Part shown: positions 33,644-42,214 of the stretch, piece after piece
How the letters are laid out: each line of letters starts with the position of its first letter
Position numbering within the stretch: the stretch's first letter is position 1
From: CAYNXB01 sp964401045
GTDB lineage: Bacteria; Pseudomonadota; Alphaproteobacteria; Sphingomonadales; Sphingomonadaceae
Direction: 5' to 3'
DNA length: 44,112 bases
NCBI GenBank assembly: GCA_964401045.1
Contig: CAYNXB010000015.1
Span: 1 to 44,112 of the forward strand
Notes under the pieces: generated by a model
Seen by the model: only the letters and a program-made list of their open reading frames with translations
Told to the model about the DNA's origin: nothing
The model's database searches: none
Position numbers and translations under genes: made by a program

Positions 33644-35983
33644 ATGGGAATCCTACATAGGTCTACACGCGCCCTAGGGAGGGCTGTGTTTTTTTCAGCA
33701 GCATCAGTCGGCGCAATCGCGCTGGCCAGTCCAGCGCTCGCCCAGAGTTCCGGCAGCACGGAGCAAAATACCAACAGCACTGCGACGAGCGACAGCGACC
33801 ACGCGGGCGACATCATCGTGACGGCGCAGTTCCGCGAACAGCGCCTGCAGGATACTCCGATCGCGATCACTGCGGTTTCCGGCGAAGACATCGCGAACAA
33901 GGGGCTCCAGAGCATCGCAGACATCGCGTCATCGGCGCCCAACGTGAATATCCAGAACCAGCAAGGCGCCTATGGCTCCCCGACCATCTATATCCGGGGC
34001 ATCGGGCAATACGATTCCAGTTTCGCTTACGAACAGGGCGTCGGTCTCTATATCGATGACGTCTATCACGGGGTGCTGCTGGGCGGGCTGTTCGATCTGC
34101 TCGACCTTGACCGAGTAGAAATCCTGCGCGGGCCGCAGGGTACGCTCGCCGGGAAGAACTCGATCGGCGGTGCGGTGAAACTGTTTTCCCAAAAGCCGCA
34201 GGGCGACGGGTCGGGCTACCTCACTGCGACTTACGGCAGCCTGGACCGGATCGAGCTTCGCGGGGCCTACGATATCGGACTGACCGAGGACCTGGCCTTG
34301 CGCATCTCGGGCTTCTCGAAGCGGCGTGACGGTTATGTAAAGCGGCTGGACTTCAACTGCGACCGGCCGAACGAGGTGTTGCCGACCGATACCTGGGTTA
34401 CGCAGGCGACCGAGGCGGGCAAGTGCCAGCTCGGCACGCTGGGCGGGATCAAGAGTTTCGGCCTGCGCGCGGCGCTCCGCTACACGCCTTCCGATACGCT
34501 CGAAGTCAACATCAGCGGGATGCTCACTCGCGACGACAGTGAGCCTCCGGCCGTCGAACTGACGAAATGGATCGATCCGCGCTTCAGCAATCCCCGGCCC
34601 TACGTCTATTACGGAACCTACACGAGCGATCTGGGCTGGAGCGAACAGCCCCAGAACATGAGCAACTTCGAATCGATCACCGGCCGGATCGACTGGAACG
34701 CCAGCGACACGGTCACCCTGACGTCCATCACTGCCTATGAGAATCTCTATCAGAGATGGGTCACGGACGAGGGCACGCCTGACGGCCGGAACCTGGTGAG
34801 ATACTATTCACCCTATCACCAGTTCACCCAGGAAGTGCGTCTCAACAGCGACATCGGCGACGGGCTGATCAATCTGACCGTCGGGGCCTTCTATTTCGAC
34901 TCCATGGGAATTTCGGGCGCACGGCTTTACGACAGGCCGATACTCAACTGGATCAACCGGGATCCGGTCAAGACCACCAGCAAGTCCGCCTTCGCCCATG
35001 CCGAGCTGCATCCGGTGGAGAACCTCACGATCATCGCGGGCGCGCGTTATACGAAAGACCGGAAAACCTACACCTACGGGCGTCTCAATTCGGTGACCGG
35101 TCTTCCGCTCAGCGGAGCGGACGATCCGCTCAACGTCGGTGTCCTGAATGATAAGAGCGCCATCTATAATGGCCACTCATTCGATTACCGCCTGGGCGTT
35201 GACTATCGCTTCAGTGACCACCTGATGGCTTATGCCAATTTCTCCACCGGCTATAAGGGTGGCGGCGCCAACCCGCGTCCGTTCACCCCGGCTCAGGCGG
35301 TCTCGTTCTCACCCGAGCGGGTCAAGGCGTTCGAAGTCGGCCTCAAGTCCGATTTCCTGGATAACAGGGTCCGCCTGAATGTGGCGGCCTTCTACAACAA
35401 GTACCAGGACATCATCCTGATCGACACCAACGGTGCCCCAGGAAAGCCGGGCGATCCGAACTTCTTCTTCCTCTCCGCGGTGCCGTTCAACGCCGGCGAC
35501 GCGGATGTGAAGGGACTCGAGTTCGAGACGACGATCGAGCCGACCGACGGGCTGACCTTCAAGGGTTCGCTCAGCTATCTCGACTTCGAGTACACCAAAC
35601 TGGCCGCGGACGCGGTGAGTTCGGGCGTGGGTATCGACAACACGACGCCCTACACTACGAAATGGAACTGGTCGGCAGAGGTCGCCTACGAGATTCCGTT
35701 AGCGAGCGGGGCGTCGATCACACCGCGCTTCTATGCGGACTTCACCGGCAACTACTATACCCTGCCGGAGAACAAGCCGACCGACTTCATTCCAAGCCGG
35801 ACGATGCTCAACGCGAACATCACCTACACCGCGCCCAGCTCGAATTGGGAACTGGTAGTCGGCGCGACCAATCTGTCGGACAAGCACTACTACTTCACCG
35901 CATTCGACAACGACACCTCCAAGGTAACCAAAGGGGTGGGACGTCCGCGCGAATTCTACGTTTCGGTCAAAAGAAGCTTCTGA
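33644..35983 (+). CDS. TonB-dependent receptor
   Basis: This 779-residue receptor has a signal peptide ending ASPALAQ. The plug contains IIVTAQFREQRLQDTPIAIT, the pattern of the large sphingomonad receptor group with the 'QDtPiaitA' segment, then IYIRGIGQYD and ILRGPQGTLAGKNSIGGAVK. The barrel has FSTGYKGGGANPRPF and EVGLKSDFLDNRVRLNVAAF and ends in VSVKRSF. Receptors of this group often serve uptake of aromatic or lignin-related compounds, which would match the hydroquinone module; this is inference. It differs in type from the receptors at 2085 and 17075. Confidence 0.95.
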   Translation: MGILHRSTRALGRAVFFSAASVGAIALASPALAQSSGSTEQNTNSTATSDSDHAGDIIVTAQFREQRLQDTPIAITAVSGEDIANKGLQSIADIASSAPNVNIQNQQGAYGSPTIYIRGIGQYDSSFAYEQGVGLYIDDVYHGVLLGGLFDLLDLDRVEILRGPQGTLAGKNSIGGAVKLFSQKPQGDGSGYLTATYGSLDRIELRGAYDIGLTEDLALRISGFSKRRDGYVKRLDFNCDRPNEVLPTDTWVTQATEAGKCQLGTLGGIKSFGLRAALRYTPSDTLEVNISGMLTRDDSEPPAVELTKWIDPRFSNPRPYVYYGTYTSDLGWSEQPQNMSNFESITGRIDWNASDTVTLTSITAYENLYQRWVTDEGTPDGRNLVRYYSPYHQFTQEVRLNSDIGDGLINLTVGAFYFDSMGISGARLYDRPILNWINRDPVKTTSKSAFAHAELHPVENLTIIAGARYTKDRKTYTYGRLNSVTGLPLSGADDPLNVGVLNDKSAIYNGHSFDYRLGVDYRFSDHLMAYANFSTGYKGGGANPRPFTPAQAVSFSPERVKAFEVGLKSDFLDNRVRLNVAAFYNKYQDIILIDTNGAPGKPGDPNFFFLSAVPFNAGDADVKGLEFETTIEPTDGLTFKGSLSYLDFEYTKLAADAVSSGVGIDNTTPYTTKWNWSAEVAYEIPLASGASITPRFYADFTGNYYTLPENKPTDFIPSRTMLNANITYTAPSSNWELVVGATNLSDKHYYFTAFDNDTSKVTKGVGRPREFYVSVKRSF

Positions 35984-35997
35984 TCCCAGGGGTGGGG

Positions 35998-36036
35998 CCG
36001 GGTCCGCTGCGGTCTGAAAGGGCGCTGCGGGCCCGG
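35998..36036 (+). terminator. GC-rich hairpin after the TonB receptor
   Basis: Fifteen bases after the receptor stop, CCGGGTCCGC (35998-36007) pairs with GCGGGCCCGG (36027-36036), including one U-G pair in RNA, around a 19-nt loop. No T-run follows, so it may only weaken read-through into the lipoprotein gene at 36109. Confidence 0.35.
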
Positions 36037-36108
36037 AGACATCGGCCGTTCGGTCCCGACCTCGGGTGAACGGCAGGCCAGGGTGAAGGTGAAGGAACGG
36101 GAGAAATC

Positions 36109-37119
36109 ATGACGATGAGGCGCGCGATCGGCGGCCCGCTCCTGCTCGCTTCAGCGGTGGCGCTGTCAGCCTGTGTTACCAGGGAGAAGGAGGTTGGCGT
36201 GACAGTCGACGTGCATGTGCCCACGCCCGAAATGCTGGAAGCGGCGAACCAGCGAATGATCGCCCAAGGCAAGGTGCCCGACAGCCCAGGCACCGGGCCT
36301 TACCGGGTGGTCCGGCACGTGCCGGATAATCTGCCGGACGAGGTGGTCTATCGGCCGGCCGATCTTGCGGCGCTGGGCGATGCCAAGATGCCGGTCTACC
36401 TTTTCGGCAACGGCGCTTGCAGCACGGACGCCACCAAATCACGGCACCATCTGATCGAGATCGCTTCGCACGGCTATCTCGTGATTACACCGGGCGGGCT
36501 TTTTGGCGGGCCGGGCGTCGAGATGACCTCTGCCTCGATCATGAGCCACGATTTCAAGGCCGATCCGGCGCTGCTAGGCAAAGCGATCGATTGGGCAATC
36601 GCCGAAAACGACCGCCAGGGCAGCCCGTTCTATGGCAAGATCGATACGCGCAGCGTGGTGATGTCGGGCTATTCATGCGGCGGCACCCAGGCGCTCAAAT
36701 ATGCGGGCGATCCGCGGGTCAGCAGCTTCGTGATCATGAACAGCGGCATCTTTCCCGAGAATTACATTCCGATGGCTGGCATGAGCCTTAGCAAGCGCCT
36801 GCTCGACAAGATCGATGTTCCGATCCTCTACGTCACCGGCGGGCCGGAAGACGTCGCCTATACCGTTGCGCGCGACGATTTCAGCCGGATCGGCAATGCG
36901 CCGGTTGTGTGGATCGATACCGACGCGACCCATGCCGGGACTTACGCAGAACCCAATGGAGGGCGGGCCGCCGAAGCGGTGGTTCACTGGCTGGAATGGC
37001 AAACGCGCGGCAACGCCGAAGCCGCCGGTTGGTTCGTCGGTGCGGATTGCAAGCTATGCAGCGATCCTCGCTGGACGGTGCAGTGGCGCAATCAGAGCCT
37101 GCTCAAGCCGATTGGATAG
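36109..37119 (+). CDS. Lipoprotein alpha/beta-hydrolase
   Basis: This 336-residue protein has a lipoprotein signal with LSAC (Cys22). The hydrolase fold contains MPVYLFGNGACSTD (oxyanion region), SHGYLVITPGG, the nucleophile elbow VVMSGYSCGGTQA with Ser189, a possible acid in VTGGPEDVAY and His in IDTDATHAGTY. The pattern is similar to dienelactone-hydrolase/feruloyl-esterase-like secreted enzymes. Being lipid-anchored, it probably cleaves an ester at the envelope and releases a phenol or acid for the receptor and MFS system. It is directly convergent with the SDR gene: the two stop codons abut with no gap. Confidence 0.85.
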   Translation: MTMRRAIGGPLLLASAVALSACVTREKEVGVTVDVHVPTPEMLEAANQRMIAQGKVPDSPGTGPYRVVRHVPDNLPDEVVYRPADLAALGDAKMPVYLFGNGACSTDATKSRHHLIEIASHGYLVITPGGLFGGPGVEMTSASIMSHDFKADPALLGKAIDWAIAENDRQGSPFYGKIDTRSVVMSGYSCGGTQALKYAGDPRVSSFVIMNSGIFPENYIPMAGMSLSKRLLDKIDVPILYVTGGPEDVAYTVARDDFSRIGNAPVVWIDTDATHAGTYAEPNGGRAAEAVVHWLEWQTRGNAEAAGWFVGADCKLCSDPRWTVQWRNQSLLKPIG

Positions 37120-38040
37120 CTACGGCGCGGTCGGCGGGGCCTTAGCGATCTGTTCTTCGTAGAGCGCCAGGTGACGCGTCTCGCCCATTGCCGCGATCCG
37201 GGCCTGGTTCGGCGGTTCGTCCGGCAGGGCTGCAATGATCGCCCGGGCCCGAGTTTCGAGCATTTTGCGGATCTCGGGGTGGGTGAGGATGTACATGTCG
37301 TTGCGCCGGATTCCGGCCAGCACACGCTGGCCCGCCTCTTCGGCGGTCATGGCCGTCGCGAAGATCGGGCTTGCCGCGCGGCTGGCGAGATCGGGCGCCG
37401 GCGGTGGAGCCGCGCCGCTGTCCGCCAGCGCGGCGGGCCGGACAACGGCCGTGCTTTCGAACAGCTCCGATTGCACTGCCGAAGGGCAATAGACCGACAC
37501 GCCGATGTCCTGGTCCATCAAGTCCGCGCGCAGGCTTTCCGACAGGCCCACCACTGCATATTTCGAGGTGCAATAGAGTCCCGCGCCCTTCGATGCGGAT
37601 AGTCCGCCCATTGACGATGTGTTGACGACATGGCCGCCCTCACCATGCGCCAGCATTCGTGGAACGAAGGTCTGCACCCCGTTGACCACCCCACCCAGAT
37701 TGACGCCCAGGCAGAAGTCCCAATCGGAATAGGTCGCGTCTTGCATCCGTCCGGAAATGTTGACCCCGGCATTGTTGCAAAGCACGTGCACCGGACCGAA
37801 GGCGCGCTCCGCCTCGTCCGCTGCGCGGACCCAGTCCTCGCGGTCGGTCACATCGAGCATGATCGCCCGGACGTTGGCTACCTGTTCGCCGAACGAGGCA
37901 AGTGCGGCATCCAGCGCGCTTTCCCGGATATCGGTGATGACGACTTTCATCCCCGCCTCGGCGAAGGCTCGCGCCATGCCAAGGCCGATTCCGCTTGCCG
38001 CGCCGGTGACGAACGCCACCTTGCCGTCGAATTCCTGCAT
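37120..38040 (-). CDS. Short-chain dehydrogenase/reductase
   Basis: The product has 306 residues from the ATG at 38040 (MQEFDGKV), with GGAGGG upstream. The frame is open to 38148, but that extension overlaps the paralogous hydrolase gene. Classical SDR elements are TGAASGIG (12-19, cofactor binding), NNAG, and the catalytic Ser142/143, Tyr156 and Lys160 in YCTSK. The C-terminal tail of about 90 residues is longer than usual. Asp37 after the second strand (VVITDIRES) suggests NAD(H). It lies 40 bp after the hydrolase gene, so the two form an operon and probably act in sequence on one substrate. Confidence 0.92.
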   Translation of the reverse strand: MQEFDGKVAFVTGAASGIGLGMARAFAEAGMKVVITDIRESALDAALASFGEQVANVRAIMLDVTDREDWVRAADEAERAFGPVHVLCNNAGVNISGRMQDATYSDWDFCLGVNLGGVVNGVQTFVPRMLAHGEGGHVVNTSSMGGLSASKGAGLYCTSKYAVVGLSESLRADLMDQDIGVSVYCPSAVQSELFESTAVVRPAALADSGAAPPPAPDLASRAASPIFATAMTAEEAGQRVLAGIRRNDMYILTHPEIRKMLETRARAIIAALPDEPPNQARIAAMGETRHLALYEEQIAKAPPTAP

Positions 38041-38080
38041 CAATTCCCTCCCGCCAAATCGTGTAGTGGCTGGCCGCGTT

Positions 38081-38911
38081 TCAGCGCGCGGGGCCGAACC
38101 CTCGCTCATCGAGAAAAAGCCCGAGCTGTTCCGCGCACCATTCGCCATGTGTGAAGGTGAAGTGCATCGAGGAGCCCGGCAGCACCCGCTGCTCGCACGA
38201 AGGAATGCTGGCGACGATCAGGTCCTGCTCCGCCTTGGTCACAAGTGGCGTCTCCTCGTCGGGCGAAAGCAGCAGGGTCGGCGCCTGCACATCCGCCAAC
38301 AGCGGCTCGACGTCGAAGCTGGGATCGGCGACGCAGCGATAGGCTGCGGCCTGGACATGCGCCGGAATGCGCGACTGGACTCGCCGGTAATAAAGATCCT
38401 GCAGCGGATCGGCCGAAGCGCCGAGCGCCTTGCCGCCCGACTGGCTTTCGTAAGCCGCGATCCAGCTGCCCTTGGCGATCACGTTCTCCGCCCCGTCGAG
38501 GAAGCCCTGCCGCACGCGCTTGCCGGACAGGAAGCACACCGCGAGCGTCAACGTCTGGATACGCTCGGGATTGCTGGCCGCCAGCGCGATCCCGGCCGCG
38601 CTCGCCACCTTGTCGCCCACGTAGTGCACCTTTTCGAGGCCGAGTACGTCCATGAATTCCACGATGTCGCTGACGAAGCTTTCGGGTGTCAGGCGATAGC
38701 CGAAGCCCGGCTTCTCGGAGCGGCCATGGCCCGGGCGGTCCCAGCGGATCACGCGGTAATGCTGCGCGAGTAGCGGAATCCACTTGTTGTAGAGGGAGGA
38801 ATCGCCCCCGCCGTAATGATTGATCAGAATGGTTTGCGACGGCTCCCACGGATTGGTGAAGTCGTCATCGTGATAGAACAGGTCGAGACCCTTGACGTTC
38901 GCGTAAGGCAT
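38081..38911 (-). CDS. Alpha/beta-hydrolase-fold protein with Lys at the nucleophile site (paralog)
   Basis: This 276-residue protein starts at an ATG after GGAGAGAGG. It is a paralog of the 31098 protein over the whole length: MPYANVKGLDLFYHDDDFTN, RVIRWDRPGHGRSEKPGF, VHYVGDKVASAAGIALA and LPGSSMHFTFTHGEWCAEQL. The elbow again has Gly99-Asp100-Lys101 in place of G-x-S. Because two diverged copies keep the same change, it is unlikely to be a sequencing error or simple decay. The catalytic His and the DRPGHGRS loop remain. It heads an operon with the SDR. It could be a lyase, isomerase or C-C bond cleaving variant; no function can be assigned. Confidence 0.85.
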   Translation of the reverse strand: MPYANVKGLDLFYHDDDFTNPWEPSQTILINHYGGGDSSLYNKWIPLLAQHYRVIRWDRPGHGRSEKPGFGYRLTPESFVSDIVEFMDVLGLEKVHYVGDKVASAAGIALAASNPERIQTLTLAVCFLSGKRVRQGFLDGAENVIAKGSWIAAYESQSGGKALGASADPLQDLYYRRVQSRIPAHVQAAAYRCVADPSFDVEPLLADVQAPTLLLSPDEETPLVTKAEQDLIVASIPSCEQRVLPGSSMHFTFTHGEWCAEQLGLFLDERGFGPAR

Positions 38912-38969
38912 GCCTCTCTCCGATCTTCGTTATCCCCGAGAACGGGTAGGGCGTCCGGGCGCGGCCCGT

Positions 38970-38986
38970 TACTGACGAAAGATAGG
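38970..38986 (-). promoter_or_regulatory. Shared 17-bp element upstream of paralogous hydrolase (copy 2)
   Basis: TACTGACGAAAGATAGG lies 59 bp before the start at 38911 and matches 15 of 17 bases of the site at 32001-32017. The flanks are not similar, so the element seems conserved beyond its surroundings. A related GAAGGATAGG occurs at about 40603-40612, in the gap upstream of the dioxygenase genes. Confidence 0.5.
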
Positions 38987-39027
38987 ACCGGGCGCGCCGC
39001 TAGGGCTCCGGAGAAACCGACCCGGGA

Positions 39028-40449
39028 TCAATAGCCAAGAATGGCCTTCGTCTCGAGGTATTCTTCCAGCGCGAAGGCTCCGTATTCGCGGCCGTTGCCC
39101 GATTGCCGGTAGCCGCCGAATGGCGCGTAGCCCGACCAGGCGGGATAGTTGATGTGCACTTGCCCCGCGCGGATCTGGCGGGCCACGCGCCGGGCGGCAT
39201 CCAGATCTGCAGACTGGACGTGGCTGCTGAGGCCGTAGACCGTCGCATTGGCGATCCGGACGGCGTCCGCCTCGTCCTCGTAAGGCATGACGACGATGAC
39301 CGGGCCGAAAATCTCCTCCTGCGCGATCCGCATCTCGGGGGTGACTTCGGAAAAGATCGTCGGCTTCACGAAAAAGCCGTGGGTAAGGCCGTCGGGCCGG
39401 CCCAGTCCACCGCAAACCAGTTTGGCGCCTTGGTCGATGCCCGACTGGATCAGTTCCTGCACCTTCGAGAATTGCGGCGCGTTGGCGAGCGGTCCGATAA
39501 AGGCACTCTCGTCCAGCGGATCGGCCACCACGATGCCGTTCGCGGCCTCGGCCGCGAGCGCCTCGACTTCGGCAAGCCGTGAGGCCGGAACCACCATCCT
39601 GGTAGGGGCGGCGCAGGACTGGCCCACGTTGCGCATCGCGCCCAGCACGCCCTTCGCGACCGCGGTTCCGAAATCGGCATCCTGGAGGAAGACATTGGGC
39701 GACTTGCCGCCCAGTTCCTGCACCACGCGCTTGATCGTCGGCGCGGCGGATTGCGCCACGAGCACGCCCGCGCGGGTCGATCCGGTGAATGACACCATGT
39801 CGACATCGGGGTGCGATGACAGTGCCGCACCCACCACGTCGCCGGTTCCGTTGACGAGATTGAACACGCCCGGTGGAACCCCGGCATCGTGCATGACCTG
39901 CGCGAACAACAGGGCGCTGAAGGGTGACAGCTCGCTCGGCTTGAGCACCACCGTGCAGCCGGTGGCGAGCGCCGGGACGACTTTTGCGGTGATCTGGTAG
40001 AGCGGCCAGTTCCACGGCGTGATCATCGCGCAAACGCCGATCGGCTCCTTGCGGATGTGGATGCCGTTGACCTGCGTCTCGAACTCGAAATCGTTCAGCA
40101 CGTCGATCGCGACGCGCACGTGCTCGATGCCGAAATGGACCTGTCCTGCGCGGGCAAAGCTGATCGCCGCCCCCATTTCGGCCACGATGGCCTGGGCGAA
40201 TTCTTCGGTCCGCTCCTCGAGCAGGTCTCTGATGCGGGCCAGCAGCGCCTGCCTTTCGGCAACCGGCGTGCGGGAGAAATCGTCAAAAGCGCGGCGCGCG
40301 GCAGCCGCCGCCAGATCGACGTCGGCCGCGCTGCCGGCGGCGATCCGTCCGATTACCTGTTCGGTCGCCGGGTTGATGACGTCGAGCCTTGGAGCATCCG
40401 GACGTTCTGCCCACTGCCCGTCGATGTAGAAGCGCGCCTCGTCTTTCAC
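39028..40449 (-). CDS. Aldehyde dehydrogenase, likely 4-hydroxymuconic semialdehyde dehydrogenase
   Basis: The product has 473 residues from a GTG at 40449 after GGGAG. It is a full NAD(P)-dependent aldehyde dehydrogenase: ITPWNWP with Asn147, FTGSTRAG, Glu245 in QELGGKSPN, the catalytic Cys279 in VGQSCAAPTR, and EEIFGPV. It is divergent from the hydroquinone dioxygenase genes. In the HapCDE/PnpCDE pathway the ring-cleavage product 4-hydroxymuconic semialdehyde is oxidised by such an enzyme to maleylacetate, so this is the most likely role. The family level is certain; the substrate rests on context. Confidence 0.9.
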   Translation of the reverse strand: MKDEARFYIDGQWAERPDAPRLDVINPATEQVIGRIAAGSAADVDLAAAAARRAFDDFSRTPVAERQALLARIRDLLEERTEEFAQAIVAEMGAAISFARAGQVHFGIEHVRVAIDVLNDFEFETQVNGIHIRKEPIGVCAMITPWNWPLYQITAKVVPALATGCTVVLKPSELSPFSALLFAQVMHDAGVPPGVFNLVNGTGDVVGAALSSHPDVDMVSFTGSTRAGVLVAQSAAPTIKRVVQELGGKSPNVFLQDADFGTAVAKGVLGAMRNVGQSCAAPTRMVVPASRLAEVEALAAEAANGIVVADPLDESAFIGPLANAPQFSKVQELIQSGIDQGAKLVCGGLGRPDGLTHGFFVKPTIFSEVTPEMRIAQEEIFGPVIVVMPYEDEADAVRIANATVYGLSSHVQSADLDAARRVARQIRAGQVHINYPAWSGYAPFGGYRQSGNGREYGAFALEEYLETKAILGY

Positions 40450-40632
40450 AGGATCTCCCAGAGCTTCTTTCGTTCTGCGCCGAGCCTGAGGGCGTCACAG
40501 GCCGGCGTCAACAAGGCATCGGTCCGGCGGGAAAATGGGTGGCGGATCGCGCCATTGCCACTCCCCCCGGGTTAAGCGCCGACATTGCCATCTCCTCCTT
40601 CCGAAGGATAGGTTGTCGTCGCGGCTGAATGC

Positions 40633-40652
40633 CATAAGAATAGGCATAAGAA
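40633..40652 (+). promoter_or_regulatory. CATAAGAA direct repeat before the dioxygenase genes
   Basis: CATAAGAA occurs at 40633-40640 and again at 40645-40652, in phase at 12 bp, ending 16 bp before the start at 40669. The position suggests a regulator site over the transcription start or leader. The divergent gap 40450-40668 must also hold the aldehyde dehydrogenase promoter. No regulator gene of this module is within the window. Confidence 0.4.
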
Positions 40653-40668
40653 CGCGGGAGAGAGAACG

Positions 40669-41175
40669 ATGGCCTACAAGACCCACGTTGGCGCGCTCGA
40701 TGATTACCAAAAGGGCGTCATCGAGCTGGATGACGATCTCAGGAAATATGCGTTTTCCAATATCTTCGAGGTGGCCGGCGCCGCCCGTCCGTTCGAACGG
40801 GTCGCGGTGGTGCAGAACCTTGAATACGTTGCCGAGGTGGTGAAGATCGAGGGCGAGTCCCCGTGGTATGCCGCCCCGCACGATGAATTTGCGATCGTCA
40901 TGGATGGCGAGGTGACCTTCAACTTCGTCAAGCTCGCCGACGATCAGGTGCCCAGCCACGAAGGCGGGGCGGCGCAGCTCGGCGGTATGCCCAACGGCCC
41001 AGTGATGGGGCGCGTGGTGGCGCGGCGCGGGCACCAGGTGCTGCTGCCGCAGGGGGCGGCTTACCAGCTCGCCTCGCCGACCCCCGCGGTTGCGATCGTG
41101 CAGACCGTCGACGGACCGGTCACGGTGAAGCGCTGGTCCGAAATTTGCGAACTCGGAAAAGGAGCAGGCCAATGA
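40669..41175 (+). CDS. hqdA: Hydroquinone 1,2-dioxygenase, small subunit
   Basis: This 168-residue cupin-like protein, with the strand pair YAAPHDEFAIVMDGEVTFNF and VVARRGHQVLLPQGAAYQL, corresponds in size and order to the roughly 18-kDa subunits HapC/PnpC/HqdA. These pair with a roughly 38-kDa catalytic subunit in Fe(II)-dependent hydroquinone dioxygenases. The start follows GGGAGAGAG. Its stop overlaps the large subunit by four bases (ATGA). By family, the small subunit supports the active site and the heterotetramer rather than binding the metal. The symbol follows the Sphingomonas naming and is by similarity of arrangement; hydroquinone itself as substrate is probable, and substituted hydroquinones are possible. 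Confidence 0.82.
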   Translation: MAYKTHVGALDDYQKGVIELDDDLRKYAFSNIFEVAGAARPFERVAVVQNLEYVAEVVKIEGESPWYAAPHDEFAIVMDGEVTFNFVKLADDQVPSHEGGAAQLGGMPNGPVMGRVVARRGHQVLLPQGAAYQLASPTPAVAIVQTVDGPVTVKRWSEICELGKGAGQ

Positions 41176-42161
41176 CCGTACTCGATACCCAGGTCGCCAA
41201 GGTCGGCACCGATCCCGACACCGGCTATTCGAGCTTCCAACTCGGCAGCTTCACCTTTCGGCGCGACGAATATTTCGCACACGTCGAATGGCCCAAGGGC
41301 AGCCACATCATAGAGATCGACCGGTTCCTGCGGGCGATGGTGCGCGACGTTGGCTGGGGCTTTTTCTATGGCTGGATATTCTTCGACGATATTTTCGGCA
41401 CGACCAATCATTATGGTACGGTCGATATCTTCGCGGGCGCCTACGACACCGGCTGCAAGGACGCCGGGATCGACCTGCTGGAAACCTTCTCCGCCGAAGC
41501 GGTGAAGGAGGCTTTCGAGACGATCGCGCGCGACTGGATCAACGAGGGCTACGATCCTCTCAACGCGCCGCTCGAAACCGGCAGCCCGCTCGGGCCCAAA
41601 GGAAGGGAGCGCAGCGATCCGTTGGTGCGCAGCTTCATCGCGGCGGAAAGAATGCTGGGCCTCGATGGTGACAAGCCGGTGCGTTCCGACGACACCGGAC
41701 ATGGCATCAACCGCGCGTTCGCCGATCTGGAATTCAGCGGGCCGAGGATCGAATGCGAGCCTGGCTTCGAGGGCCAGCTTCATGCGATTGACCTGTTCGA
41801 ACACATCGCGCGCTCCGACGTTACCTGGAACCCGTCGATCAGCGCCGTCACCCGGGCGAATATCTGCTGCGTGACGTCCGAGGAACACATGCTGCCGGTG
41901 ATCCACGGCAACGACCGCAACGAATGGTTCATCCAGCTGACCGATGAAATTCACTGGAACATCGCAGACAAGAACTCCGGTGCGCCGCGCGGCAAGGTGG
42001 TGATGAAAGCGGGCGACGTTTGTGCGATGCCGGCCGACATCCGCCACCAGGGGTTCGCCCCCAAGCGCTCGATGTTGATGGTGCTGGAAAACGGTACGCC
42101 CGGGTTGGAGCAACGCTACGCTTCGGGCGAACTCAAGCCCTATCCAGTTGATTTCGGGTGA
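41172..42161 (+). CDS. hqdB: Hydroquinone 1,2-dioxygenase, large (catalytic) subunit
   Basis: The product has 329 residues from the ATG at 41172, after GGAG at good spacing; the frame is open to 41145 inside the small-subunit gene. The Fe(II) ligands known for PnpD (His256, Asn258, Glu262, His303) recur with exact spacing as His245, Asn247 and Glu251 in VIHGNDRNEWF and His292 in DIRHQGF. The enzyme opens the ring of hydroquinone with O2 to give 4-hydroxymuconic semialdehyde, the expected substrate of the divergent aldehyde dehydrogenase. It is probably cytoplasmic. Methyl- or methoxy-hydroquinones cannot be excluded. Confidence 0.88.
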   Translation: MTVLDTQVAKVGTDPDTGYSSFQLGSFTFRRDEYFAHVEWPKGSHIIEIDRFLRAMVRDVGWGFFYGWIFFDDIFGTTNHYGTVDIFAGAYDTGCKDAGIDLLETFSAEAVKEAFETIARDWINEGYDPLNAPLETGSPLGPKGRERSDPLVRSFIAAERMLGLDGDKPVRSDDTGHGINRAFADLEFSGPRIECEPGFEGQLHAIDLFEHIARSDVTWNPSISAVTRANICCVTSEEHMLPVIHGNDRNEWFIQLTDEIHWNIADKNSGAPRGKVVMKAGDVCAMPADIRHQGFAPKRSMLMVLENGTPGLEQRYASGELKPYPVDFG

Positions 42162-42214
42162 TGAATCGCGGCGCGCTGCGTCACAGAAAAACATTCGACC
42201 AGACCGCCTGAGAG

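Noticed and set aside
35984..36108. Short gap considered as an RNA gene because of its GC-rich hairpin
   Set aside because: Only one simple stem is seen and no promoter, so it is listed as a weak terminator-like hairpin.
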